This document shows positions 32,238-40,111 of a stretch of 64,000 bases of DNA, piece by piece. This DNA comes from Streptomyces rugosispiralis (GTDB taxonomy: Bacteria; Actinomycetota; Actinomycetes; Streptomycetales; Streptomycetaceae): assembly GCF_024505145.1 (NCBI RefSeq), contig NZ_JANIAA010000019.1, positions 105,556 to 169,555 of the forward strand. The letters are read 5' to 3'. A program made the translations under genes and the position numbers. Each line of letters starts with the position of its first letter. Position 1 is the stretch's first letter. The notes below the pieces were generated by a model. That model saw nothing but the letters and a program-made list of their open reading frames with translations, was not told the DNA's origin and made no database searches.

Positions 32238-32453
32238 TCAGCCACGCCAGCAGCGCTTGACCCTGCCCTCGTCCACCTCGAAGTCGATCCGCCCCCGCAG
32301 GTACTCCATGGTGATGATCGCGCCCGGTGGAAGCGTCCGTACGGTGCTCCAGCCGCGGGTGCGCGCCCTCTCCTCCGCGGTGCGGGCATCGAGGCCCACA
32401 TAGCTGTCGAGGTCGTCGTCGGGTTCGGCCGGAAGGTTCGGTACAGGTCCCAT
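32238..32453 (-). CDS. I78-family peptidase inhibitor-like small protein
   Basis: A 71-residue protein starting MGPVPNLPAEPDDDLDSYVG at ATG 32453. The frame opens further upstream but lacks a better start. The fold signature is YVGLDARTAEERARTRGWST, TLPPGAIITMEYLRGRIDFE and VKRCWRG, as in bacterial I78 (potato-inhibitor-like) small proteins. There is no signal peptide, so it acts in the cytoplasm if at all as an inhibitor. It is divergent from the gas vesicle operon. Confidence 0.82.
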   Translation of the reverse strand: MGPVPNLPAEPDDDLDSYVGLDARTAEERARTRGWSTVRTLPPGAIITMEYLRGRIDFEVDEGRVKRCWRG

Positions 32454-32847
32454 GAGAGCCACCGTAGGCGGCTCCCTACGGGTGGCAAACCCAGAGTTGT
32501 CGTGGACCGCCACGGGACCACCACCGGCCCATGCCTCTCACGGCCGCCATTCGTCACACTTGTGTCACAGAAAACACGCCCGGGTTTGTGAGCGACTTCA
32601 TCACTCTTCCGGGGCTTGTGTTGACGCCTCGAAGATGATTGCGAGTTTCTGTCGATATCCCGCGCCAAACGGCCGGTTCCGGTATAGGCGGCGGTGCGCG
32701 GGCGAGATCTGTCGAACAATTCCCGCGGCGACCGGAAAAGCACGCCCCGGACCCCTCCGGAGCGCACAATTCCACCACAAATCGCCGGAGGCCGAAGCCC
32801 GGGGTTTACCCCCACCGGGACGCGGTACCCGCCGCCTCGGAGCCAAC
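32454..32847. other. Upstream region of the gas vesicle operon
   Basis: No gene is supported. This is one of the more AT-rich stretches in the window and must carry the gvp promoter. TTGACG (32620-32625) is a possible -35 but has no good -10. GGGTTT (32803-32808) is one or two bases off a stress-sigma GGGTAY -10. Neither is convincing. A symmetrical CACA-CT-TGTG lies in TCACACTTGTGTCA near 32554. Confidence 0.4.
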
Positions 32848-33150
32848 ATGACTGACAGATCCGATGAGACCCCCGAGAAGACGGCGGCCGGCGGTCCGAG
32901 CCCGCTGGCACTCCTGCGTGCCGCCCGTGAACAGCTCGTCGAGTTGACGGGCCTGTACCCCGAGTCCCTCCCCCGGCTGGAGCGGACCGACGACGGGTGG
33001 CTGCTGGAGGCCGAGGTGGTGGAGCTGGAACGGGTGCCGGAGACGATGAGCCTGATGGCCCTGTACGAGGTGACTCTCGACCCGGACGGCCTGCTGACCG
33101 GCTATCGCCGCCTGCGCCGCTATGAGCGCGGCCGGAGCGACCGCCGCTGA
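32848..33150 (+). CDS. gvpO: Gas vesicle protein GvpO
   Basis: A 100-residue protein starting MTDRSDETPEKTAAGGPSPL at 32848, 5 bases after GGAG. The GvpO domain spans ~20-95 (LALLRAAREQLVELTGLYPE, GWLLEAEVVELERVPETMSL, LYEVTLDPDGLLTGYRRLRR). In S. coelicolor gvpO leads the gvp operon and is thought to help assembly or regulation. It is first here too, 50 bases before gvpA, and opens an eight-gene co-directional operon. Confidence 0.93.
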   Translation: MTDRSDETPEKTAAGGPSPLALLRAAREQLVELTGLYPESLPRLERTDDGWLLEAEVVELERVPETMSLMALYEVTLDPDGLLTGYRRLRRYERGRSDRR

Positions 33151-33200
33151 CGTCGGCGGGGGAACCGGACGCCACCGGATACGAGAGGAACCCACCCGAC

Positions 33201-33653
33201 ATGACCACTGTTGTCCCGGCACAGCAATCCAGGGGCGGGGGCGGCACCAGCGGCCTGTACGACGTCCTGGAGCTCATCCTCGACCGAGGGCTGGTGATCG
33301 ACGCGTTCATCCGAGTCTCCCTGGTCGGCATCGAAATACTCAAGATCGACGTTCGGATCGTGGTCGCGAGCGTCGACACCTATCTGCGGTTCGCCGAGGC
33401 GTGCAACCGCCTCGACCTGGAGTCGGGCCCGAACAAGTCCCCCGGGCTGCCCGAGGTCGTCGAGGGCATCACCGAGAACGGCGCGCGGGCCAAGACCAAG
33501 GGCGCCCTCTCCGGCGCCGGGGACACCGTCTCCAAGGCCGCCCAGACCGTGGCCGACGCGATCCGGCCGTCGGAGGAGGAAGCGGAGGAGGAGCCGCGCC
33601 GGCGCCGTCCGGCCCGTAAGGCGGCGCCACGGAAGTCCGAGGAGTCCTCATGA
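33201..33653 (+). CDS. gvpA: Major gas vesicle structural protein GvpA
   Basis: A 150-residue GvpA-family protein. The shell-forming core (about 18-75) is SGLYDVLELILDRGLVIDAF, IRVSLVGIEILKIDVRIVVA and SVDTYLRFAEACNRLDL. Streptomyces GvpA is longer than the ~70-residue cyanobacterial protein; here ~75 extra residues form an Ala/Glu tail and a basic RRRRPARKAAPRK end. It polymerises into the gas-permeable protein wall. The stop overlaps the gvpF start (ATGA, 33650-33653). Confidence 0.93.
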   Translation: MTTVVPAQQSRGGGGTSGLYDVLELILDRGLVIDAFIRVSLVGIEILKIDVRIVVASVDTYLRFAEACNRLDLESGPNKSPGLPEVVEGITENGARAKTKGALSGAGDTVSKAAQTVADAIRPSEEEAEEEPRRRRPARKAAPRKSEESS

Positions 33654-34369
33654 CCACGTATGTCTACGGCATCGCGCGAGGCGAGGTACCGGACCTGGGC
33701 GATCGGCTGCTGGGCATCGGCGACCCCCCGCTGCCGGTCCGGGCGCTGAACGAGGGCGAGCTGGCCGCGATCGTCAGCGACTGCCCGCCCGAGCTGAAGC
33801 CCCGGCGCCGCGATCTGCTGGCCCACCAGCATGTGCTGACCGAGGTCAGCGGCTCCCGGGCGGTGCTGCCGATGCGCTTCGGCAGCGTCTCCTCCAGCGA
33901 CGACGACGTCCGCAGCGTGCTCGCCGAGCACGCCGACCGCTACCAGGACCAGCTGAACCGGCTGACCGACCGGGTGGAGTACAACGTCAAGGCCGTGCAC
34001 GACGAGGACGCGGTGCTCCACCAGGTGCTCGCCGAGGAGCCGGAGCTGCGGATGATGGCGGAGGCCAACCGGGCGGCGGGCGGCGGCACCTACGAGGACC
34101 GGGTGCGCTTCGGCGAGCTGATGGCGGGCGCGGTACGGGCCCGTGAGGTGCGGGACGCGAAGTTGGTGGAGGAGGCGCTGGCGCCGACCGCCGAGGATGT
34201 GCGGCCCGGCCCGGAGAGCGGCGGCTGGTTTGTGAGCCTGTCGCTGCTGCTCGGCAAGGACGCGGCCGATCCGCTGCTGTCGGCGGCCGCCGAACTGGAG
34301 CGGGCCCACCCCTGGCTGAAGCTGCGGATCAACGGTCCGCTGCCGCCGTACAGCTTCGTCGAGTCCTGA
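33650..34369 (+). CDS. gvpF: Gas vesicle protein GvpF (GvpF/L family)
   Basis: A 239-residue GvpF/L protein: TTYVYGIARGEVPDLGDRLL, LAAIVSDCPPELKPRRRDLL, HQHVLTEVSGSRAVLPMRFG and a C-terminal KLRINGPLPPYSFVES. GvpF is a minor assembly factor that contacts GvpA during nucleation. Its stop shares one base with the gvpG start (TGATG at 34367-34371). Confidence 0.93.
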   Translation: MTTYVYGIARGEVPDLGDRLLGIGDPPLPVRALNEGELAAIVSDCPPELKPRRRDLLAHQHVLTEVSGSRAVLPMRFGSVSSSDDDVRSVLAEHADRYQDQLNRLTDRVEYNVKAVHDEDAVLHQVLAEEPELRMMAEANRAAGGGTYEDRVRFGELMAGAVRAREVRDAKLVEEALAPTAEDVRPGPESGGWFVSLSLLLGKDAADPLLSAAAELERAHPWLKLRINGPLPPYSFVES

Positions 34370-34575
34370 TGCTGATGATCGGCTGGGTGCTGCGGCAGGT
34401 CGTCGCCGCGGCGGAGCGGGAGTACTACGACCCGGCCAACATCCAGCGCGCCCTGGCCGAGCTGGAGACTCGGCTCGACCAGGGCGTGATCGACGAGAAG
34501 GAGTTCGAGCGGCAGGAGGACGTGCTGCTCGACCGGTTGGAGGAGGCGCACCAGTGGGCGAACGGGACTCTGTGA
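34369..34575 (+). CDS. gvpG: Gas vesicle protein GvpG
   Basis: A 68-residue helical protein (VLRQVVAAAEREYYDPANIQ, RALAELETRLDQGVIDEKEF) of the GvpG family, a minor component needed for vesicle formation. The last 22 bases overlap the next gene in another frame. An in-frame ATG two codons on (34375) is an alternative start. Confidence 0.9.
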   Translation: MLMIGWVLRQVVAAAEREYYDPANIQRALAELETRLDQGVIDEKEFERQEDVLLDRLEEAHQWANGTL

Positions 34576-35027
34576 CCACCCGGGGCGGTGTGGCCCCGAC
34601 GGCCGGCGCCTATGGCTCACCGGCCTCGTCGCTCGGCTCCTCGGGGTCGTACGGCCTGGCCGGACGGGGTGAGGGCGGGGCGAACCTCGCCGACATCCTG
34701 GAGCGGGTGCTCGACAAGGGCGTGGTGATCGCGGGCGATATCCGCATCAATCTGCTCGACATCGAACTTCTCACGATCAAGCTGCGGCTGATCGTGGCCT
34801 CGGTCGACAAGGCGAAGGAGATGGGCATCGACTGGTGGGAACACGACCCCTCGCTCTCGTCACGCGCCAGGAGCGGAGTGGACGGCGGTGAGCAGGCCGA
34901 GGTCACCCACCGGGAGAACACCGGGGTGAGCAGCCGGAACGGCCGCGCGGACGCCCAGGCCACCGGCCGGGACGGCCGCGAGAACGCCGAGGTGACCAGC
35001 GGGGAGAACCGGGAGACCACCGAATGA
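34554..35027 (+). CDS. gvpJ: Gas vesicle protein GvpJ (GvpA paralogue)
   Basis: A 157-residue GvpA-related protein starting at GTG 34554 within gvpG. The core (about 40-95) is NLADILERVLDKGVVIAGDI, RINLLDIELLTIKLRLIVAS and KEMGIDWWEHDP. The N-terminus is Gly/Ser-rich. The C-terminal ~55 residues contain Asn/Glu/Arg repeats (RENTGVSSRNG, GRENAEVTSGENRETTE). GvpJ is thought to shape vesicle tips. Position in the S. coelicolor order (J before L) supports the name. ATGA overlap with gvpL. Confidence 0.88.
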   Translation: MGERDSVTTRGGVAPTAGAYGSPASSLGSSGSYGLAGRGEGGANLADILERVLDKGVVIAGDIRINLLDIELLTIKLRLIVASVDKAKEMGIDWWEHDPSLSSRARSGVDGGEQAEVTHRENTGVSSRNGRADAQATGRDGRENAEVTSGENRETTE

Positions 35028-35920
35028 CCGACGGACTGCGGTACGCCTACGCGGTCGTGCGCGACACCGGTGCGCCGGAGGCAGCCCTGGACGCCCTCAC
35101 GGCCCTGGAGGGGGTGACCGGCGTCGCGGACGAATCGGTGTACGCCGTACGTCATCTGGGGCTCGCCGTGCTGGCGGGCGCCGTACCGGGCGAGGACTAC
35201 GCCGAGGGCCCGCTGCGGGAGCGGCTGGAGGACATGGCCTGGCTGGAGAAGATGGCCCGGGCCCATCAGCGGGTGGTCGACACCGCCGGCGCCGAGTCCT
35301 GTGTCCTACCGGTCCGGCTGGCCACCGTGTGCCACGGCGACGAGGGGCTGCGGAGGATGCTGGCCACCGGGCGGGAGCGGTTCGCCTCGGCGCTGGACCG
35401 GCTGGAGGGCCGGGTCGAATGGGGCGTCAAGGCGTACGCCACGCTGCCCGCCGCCGGGCCCCCCGCCGGGGAGCCGCCCGCCGGGGCCGCGAACACCGCG
35501 GACGCCCCGAGCACCGCGGACGCCCCGAGCACCCCGAACTCCCCCGGCGCCATGTCCGGCCGCGACTATCTGCGCCGCCGCAAGGCCCAGCGGCAGGCCG
35601 CCGAGCGGCGCTGGGGCGATACGGAGGAGGGCGCGCGGCTGGTGCACGACACCCTCTGCGGGCTGGCCGAGCAGTCCAGGCTGCATCCGCCGCAGGACCC
35701 CCGGCTGTCGGGGATCTCCGACCACAATGTGCTGAACGCCGCGTATCTGGTGCGGCGCGAGGACAGCGCCGACTTCGCCGAGCGGGTCGGCGAGCTGGCC
35801 GGGCGGACGCCCGCGCTGCGGGTGGAGCTGACCGGCCCCTGGGCGCCGTACTCCTTCACCGCCATGGACGAGACCTCCGGCACGGAAGGGAAGACCGAGG
35901 GCGCGGGGGCGGACGGATGA
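35024..35920 (+). CDS. gvpL: Gas vesicle protein GvpL (GvpF/L family)
   Basis: A 298-residue second GvpF/L protein: RYAYAVVRDTGAPEAALDAL, AHQRVVDTAGAESCVLPVRL, ARLVHDTLCGLAEQSRLHPP and ALRVELTGPWAPYSFTAMDE. An inserted low-complexity linker (APSTADAPSTPNSPGAMS, with a 15-30 bp DNA repeat near 35500) separates the two domains. Likely an assembly factor interacting with GvpA/J/S. It overlaps gvpJ and gvpS by 4 bases each. Confidence 0.92.
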   Translation: MTDGLRYAYAVVRDTGAPEAALDALTALEGVTGVADESVYAVRHLGLAVLAGAVPGEDYAEGPLRERLEDMAWLEKMARAHQRVVDTAGAESCVLPVRLATVCHGDEGLRRMLATGRERFASALDRLEGRVEWGVKAYATLPAAGPPAGEPPAGAANTADAPSTADAPSTPNSPGAMSGRDYLRRRKAQRQAAERRWGDTEEGARLVHDTLCGLAEQSRLHPPQDPRLSGISDHNVLNAAYLVRREDSADFAERVGELAGRTPALRVELTGPWAPYSFTAMDETSGTEGKTEGAGADG

Positions 35921-36117
35921 CGATGGCCCCCGAGGGCCCCCTGGCCCATCAGCAGATCGCCCTGGTGGACGTGTTGGACCGGCTGCTGGCCGGCGGTGTG
36001 GTGATCACCGGTGATCTGACCCTGCGCATCGCCGACGTCGATCTGGTCCGCATCGATCTGCGCGCACTCATCAGCTCGGTCAACGCCAATGTGCCGTCCC
36101 CCTGGGAGGAACCGTGA
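35917..36117 (+). CDS. gvpS: Gas vesicle protein GvpS (GvpA paralogue, short)
   Basis: A 66-residue minimal GvpA-like protein: LAHQQIALVDVLDRLLAGGV, VITGDLTLRIADVDLVRIDL, RALISSVNANVPSPWEEP. Starts at ATG 35917 overlapping the gvpL stop and ends overlapping the gvpK GTG (GTGA at 36114-36117). It consists only of the shell-type core without the long tails of GvpA and GvpJ, consistent with GvpS. Confidence 0.9.
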   Translation: MTMAPEGPLAHQQIALVDVLDRLLAGGVVITGDLTLRIADVDLVRIDLRALISSVNANVPSPWEEP

Positions 36118-36392
36118 GCCGCAAGCTCGAGCTGGACCAGGACACCGTCGAACGCGATCTGATGAAGCTGGTGCTCACCGTCGTGGAGCTGCTGCGCCAG
36201 CTCATGGAGCGACAGGCGCTGCGCCGGGTGGACCAGGGCGATCTGACGGAGGACCAGGAGGAGCGGATCGGGCTGACGCTGATGCTCCTGGAGGACCGGA
36301 TGGGCACGCTCTGCGACCGCTACGGCATCGCGCCCTCCGATCTCAATCTCGACCTTGGGCCACTCGGTCCGCTGCTGCCCCCGAGGGAGTGA
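36114..36392 (+). CDS. gvpK: Gas vesicle protein GvpK
   Basis: A 92-residue GvpK protein starting at GTG 36114: LDQDTVERDLMKLVLTVVEL, LRQLMERQALRRVDQGDLTE and DRMGTLCDRYGIAPSDLNLD. It is a minor component conserved in bacterial vesicle clusters and closes the operon. The oxidase gene begins 79 bases later in the same direction with no clear terminator between. Confidence 0.93.
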   Translation: MSRKLELDQDTVERDLMKLVLTVVELLRQLMERQALRRVDQGDLTEDQEERIGLTLMLLEDRMGTLCDRYGIAPSDLNLDLGPLGPLLPPRE

Positions 36393-36471
36393 CGCTCGGG
36401 GCAGCTCCCCGGATCACGCCGCCCCGCCGGGCGATCATGGCGGTACCCGCCCAGGACACGGAGGAGTCCCG

Positions 36472-38175
36472 ATGCCGACAGAGACCGCGCGGGCCGCCGG
36501 TCCGGTACGGGAGACGCGGCAGGGCAGTGTGCTGGTGGACTGGATCACCACCACCGATCACAAGAAGATCGGGCATCTGTATCTGATCTCGTCGTTCGGC
36601 TTCTTCCTGGTCGGCGGCGTGCTGGCGCTGGTGATGCGCGCCGAGCTGGCCCGTCCCGGCCTCCAGATCGTCTCGCAGGAGGAGTTCAACCAGGCGTTCA
36701 CCCTGCATGGCACGATCATGCTGCTGCTGTTCGCGACCCCGGCGTTCGCGGGGTTCGCCAACGAGATCATGCCGCTGCAGATCGGGGCGCCCGATGTGGC
36801 CTTCCCACGCCTCAACATGCTGTCGTACTGGCTGTATCTGTTCGGCGGGGTGATCGTGGTGGCCGGTCTGCTGGTGCCGGGGGGCGCCGCGGACTTCGGC
36901 TGGACCGCCTACGCCCCGCTCAACAGCCCGATCCGCTCCCCCGGTATCGGCGCCGATATGTGGATCATGGGGCTGGCGCTCGCGGGGTTCGGGACGATCC
37001 TGGGCGCGGTGAACTTCCTGACCACCATCATGGCGATGCGTGCGCCGGGCATGACGATGTTCCGGATGCCGATCTTCACCTGGAACACCCTCTTCACCTC
37101 GATCATGATCCTGATGGCGTTCCCGGTGCTGGCGGCGGCGCTGCTGGCGCTGGAGGCGGACCGGCGGTTCGGGGCGGTGGTCTTCGACGCCCGGTACGGC
37201 GGGCCGCTGCTGTGGCAGCACCTCTTCTGGTTCTTCGGCCATCCCGAGGTCTACATCATCGCGCTGCCGTTCTTCGGCATCATCACCGAGATCATCCCGG
37301 TCTTCTCGCGCAAGCCGGTCTTCGGCTATGTGACGCTGATCGGCGCGACCATGGCCATCACCGGGCTGTCGATGGTCGTCTGGGCCCACCATATGTTCGC
37401 CACCGGAGCGGTTCTGCTGCCCTTCTTCTCCCTGATGTCGTTTCTGATCGCGGTGCCGACCGGGGTGAAGTTCTTCAACTGGATCGGCACCATGCTGGGC
37501 GGCTCGGTGTCCCTGGAGGCGCCCATGCTGTGGGCGGTCGGGTTCCTGGTGAGCTTCCTCTTCGGCGGGCTCACCGGCGTCATCCTGGCCTCACCGCCGC
37601 TGGACTTCCATGTCACGGACACCTACTTCGTCGTGGCCCACTTCCACTACGTGGTCTTCGGGACGGTCGTCTTCGCGATGTTCGCCGGGTTCTACTTCTG
37701 GTGGCCCAAGTTCACCGGGAAGCTGCTGGACGAGCGGCTGGCCAAGATCCACTTCTGGACGCTGTTCACCGGCTTCCACACCACCTTCCTGGTGCAGCAC
37801 TGGCTGGGCGTGGAGGGGATGCCGCGCCGCTACGCCGACTATCTGGCGGCGGACGGCTTCACCGCGCTCAACACCGTCTCCACGATCGGCTCCTTCCTGC
37901 TGGGCATGTCGACCCTGCCGTTCCTCTACAACGTCTGGAAGACGGCCAAGTACGGGAAGAAGGTGGAGGTGGACGACCCATGGGGGTTCGGCCGCTCCCT
38001 GGAGTGGGCGACCTCCTGTCCCCCGCCCCGGCACAACTTCCTCACGCTCCCCCGGATCCGCTCCGAGTCGCCGGCCTTCGATCTGAACCACCCCGAGGTG
38101 GCGAGCCTGACGCGGGAGCGGGAGCAGCGGCCGCGGGGCTCGGTCAGCCCAGGGCCCGGTCCAGCCGATTCCTGA
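36472..38175 (+). CDS. ctaD: Orphan cytochrome c oxidase subunit I (aa3 type)
   Basis: A 567-residue heme-copper oxidase subunit I with ~12 helices. The ATG at 36472 follows GGAGGAG by 6 bases. All metal ligands are visible: His79 (FTLHG), His257 and cross-link Tyr261 (HPEVYII), His306-His307 (WAHHMF), His390 and His392 (VAHFHYV). Proton-path residues Asp108 (GAPDVAF) and Lys333 (PTGVK) are present. It should be catalytically competent, but subunits II and III are not nearby, so it must borrow them from the main ctaCDFE locus or act as an alternative copy. Its 3' end overlaps the convergent WYL gene by 32 bp. Confidence 0.93.
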   Translation: MPTETARAAGPVRETRQGSVLVDWITTTDHKKIGHLYLISSFGFFLVGGVLALVMRAELARPGLQIVSQEEFNQAFTLHGTIMLLLFATPAFAGFANEIMPLQIGAPDVAFPRLNMLSYWLYLFGGVIVVAGLLVPGGAADFGWTAYAPLNSPIRSPGIGADMWIMGLALAGFGTILGAVNFLTTIMAMRAPGMTMFRMPIFTWNTLFTSIMILMAFPVLAAALLALEADRRFGAVVFDARYGGPLLWQHLFWFFGHPEVYIIALPFFGIITEIIPVFSRKPVFGYVTLIGATMAITGLSMVVWAHHMFATGAVLLPFFSLMSFLIAVPTGVKFFNWIGTMLGGSVSLEAPMLWAVGFLVSFLFGGLTGVILASPPLDFHVTDTYFVVAHFHYVVFGTVVFAMFAGFYFWWPKFTGKLLDERLAKIHFWTLFTGFHTTFLVQHWLGVEGMPRRYADYLAADGFTALNTVSTIGSFLLGMSTLPFLYNVWKTAKYGKKVEVDDPWGFGRSLEWATSCPPPRHNFLTLPRIRSESPAFDLNHPEVASLTREREQRPRGSVSPGPGPADS

Positions 38176-39103
38176 GCTCCCGGATGTGGTCGTTCAGCTC
38201 CACCGGCTCGCGCACCTCGAAGTCGAAGCCGCACAGCGCGATATGAACCACCAGCACATCGAGGCTGTGGGCGCCGGTGTGCAGCAGACAGCTGTGCTCG
38301 TCCACGGCCTCCAGCACCCCCACCGTGGGCGTGAAACGCTCGGCCGCCCGTTCGGCGGGCACCCGCAGCAGCACGGTGGCCCGTTGGGCGTAGACGGAGG
38401 TGGTGATGCCTCGGGCCACATAGGCGGCGATGTCGTCGGAGGGCGGGCGGCGCGGGGTGAAGCGGGGGCCGTGCGGCGGGGTCGGGGTGATCCGGTCGAC
38501 CCGGTACGTACGCCAGTCGGCGCGTTCCACATCCCAGGCCACCAGGTACCAGCGGCGCTGCGCGGCGACCAGCCGGTGTGGTTCGGCGGTGCGGCGGGTG
38601 ACCGCACCGCCGTGGTCGCGGTACTCGAAGCGCAGCTGATGGCAGTCCCGGCAGGCGGCGGCCAGCTCGGTCAGCACCGCGGGGTCCACCCCGGGGCCAC
38701 CGCTCCAGCCGGTCAGCGGCACGGTGAAGGCGGTCAGCGCGCCCACCCGGCGGCGCAGCCGGTCCGGCAGCACCTGCTCCAGCTTGGCCAGGGCCCGTAC
38801 CGAGGTCTCCTCGATGCCCTCGACCCCGCCGCCCGTCGCCTGGCGCAGCCGCACCGCGACGGCCACCGCCTCCTCGTCGTCCAGCAGCAGCGGCGGCAGC
38901 TGGGCGCCCGCGCCCAGCTGATAGCCACCGCCGGTACCCGGCGCGGAGTGCACGGGGTAGCCGAGCTCGCGCAGCCGGTCGACATCGCGGCGCACGGTGC
39001 GCGGGGTGACCCCGAGCCGGTCGGCGAGGTCCGCGCCGGACCATTCGCGGTGGGCCTGCAGCAGGGAGAGCAGGCGGAGCAGGCGGGCCGAGGTCTCCAG
39101 CAT
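38144..39103 (-). CDS. WYL-domain transcriptional regulator (YafY family)
   Basis: A 319-residue regulator. An N-terminal winged helix (about 1-60: ARLLRLLSLLQAHREWSGAD, LGVTPRTVRRDVDRLRELGY) is followed by a WYL domain (~140-215: HRLVAAQRRWYLVAWDVERA) and a C-terminal WCX region. WYL proteins sense ligands such as nucleic acids or small molecules, and many control DNA-damage or phage-defence genes. The 3' end overlaps that of the oxidase gene on the other strand. The target genes are not evident. Confidence 0.9.
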   Translation of the reverse strand: MLETSARLLRLLSLLQAHREWSGADLADRLGVTPRTVRRDVDRLRELGYPVHSAPGTGGGYQLGAGAQLPPLLLDDEEAVAVAVRLRQATGGGVEGIEETSVRALAKLEQVLPDRLRRRVGALTAFTVPLTGWSGGPGVDPAVLTELAAACRDCHQLRFEYRDHGGAVTRRTAEPHRLVAAQRRWYLVAWDVERADWRTYRVDRITPTPPHGPRFTPRRPPSDDIAAYVARGITTSVYAQRATVLLRVPAERAAERFTPTVGVLEAVDEHSCLLHTGAHSLDVLVVHIALCGFDFEVREPVELNDHIRELRNRLDRALG

Positions 39104-39205
39104 GCGGCCGAGTCTGCCACCGATCGAGGACAGCCTCGGTCCGCAAGGGGTCCTCCCTCAAGAGGTCCGCAAGGCTGTCCTCGGTCCGCGCTCAGGATCC
39201 CGGGC

Positions 39206-40111
39206 TCAGACGAGCGCCTCGATCCGCACCGCGAGATCGTTGTCCCGGGTGTAGTACGGCCGGGCCAGTGCCTCCCCGCGGGGACCGGCCACCGTGCGCG
39301 GCGGATAGGTGAAGATCTCCTTCTTGTCCGCGACATCGTCCAGGATCCGGGCGAGCCGCGCCGGGGGCGCGGTCCGGTCCGCCGGGCACAGCCGCAGGTC
39401 CCAGACGTCCACGCCGCCGTCCCAGGTCCGCGCGAGCTCGGCGTAGGAGAGCGTGAAGGAGAAGTCCGAGCCCTCGACCTCCAGCGGTGCCGTCCGCACC
39501 GGGGCCTCGCCGCCGCGGCAGCGGGCCTCGACCACCGCGTCGGCCAGCCACTCGGACGGGTACGCGACGCGGTAGAGCCGCCCCCGCACCGCCATCGTGT
39601 CGTCCTCCAGCCGGATCTCCCCGGCCTCGGCGTGGGGCGCCCGCCGCCAGCTGCGCAGCGAGAGGTTGCCGTGCTTGGTGGCGTACGGGATGCGGACGGA
39701 CAGCGGGGAGGTGCTCGGCCCGGGACGGCGGTCCACCAGCGAACGCAGATCGTTCAGCCCCGGGGCGAGCCGCCGCGGCTCGGCGTCCCGGTAGGCCACA
39801 TGGACGTCCCAGCGGCCCTCGGGCAGGGCGACGTTGCTGGGCAGGGCGGCCTGGAGCCGGCCGTCCGCGGTGGGGCCCAGCGGCAGCCGCACCTCCCCGT
39901 CGGGGGCGTCCCTCCCGCCCCGGCGGATCAGCACCAGCGCCCCGCTCCAGTCGTCCTGGCCGCCCGGGGCGGGGCGCGCCCAGTCGGCGATATGGAAGGT
40001 GAGCCCACCGGCGGAGTCCGCCACGCAGTCGGCGCGGTCGGGGGCGGCCTCGGCGGCCTCACTCATTCTGTCCTCCTCGACGTGCTGCGTTGCCTGTGCT
40101 GGTGCACTCAT
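39206..40111 (-). CDS. Unknown protein translationally coupled to a glycosyltransferase
   Basis: A 301-residue protein I cannot assign. Its ATG overlaps the stop of the glycosyltransferase gene (ATGA at 40108-40111); a second start at MSEAAEAAPD is 15 codons in. The sequence looks beta-rich, with repeated modules of the type VRLPLGPTADGRLQAALPSN, GRWDVHVAYRDAEPRRLAPG and LRSWRRAPHAEAGEIRLEDD. It has no signal peptide, no membrane helices and no obvious catalytic motif. Similar genes next to glycosyltransferases are sometimes labelled transferase. The coupling suggests a role in the same glycan or glycopolymer pathway. Confidence 0.75.
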   Translation of the reverse strand: MSAPAQATQHVEEDRMSEAAEAAPDRADCVADSAGGLTFHIADWARPAPGGQDDWSGALVLIRRGGRDAPDGEVRLPLGPTADGRLQAALPSNVALPEGRWDVHVAYRDAEPRRLAPGLNDLRSLVDRRPGPSTSPLSVRIPYATKHGNLSLRSWRRAPHAEAGEIRLEDDTMAVRGRLYRVAYPSEWLADAVVEARCRGGEAPVRTAPLEVEGSDFSFTLSYAELARTWDGGVDVWDLRLCPADRTAPPARLARILDDVADKKEIFTYPPRTVAGPRGEALARPYYTRDNDLAVRIEALV

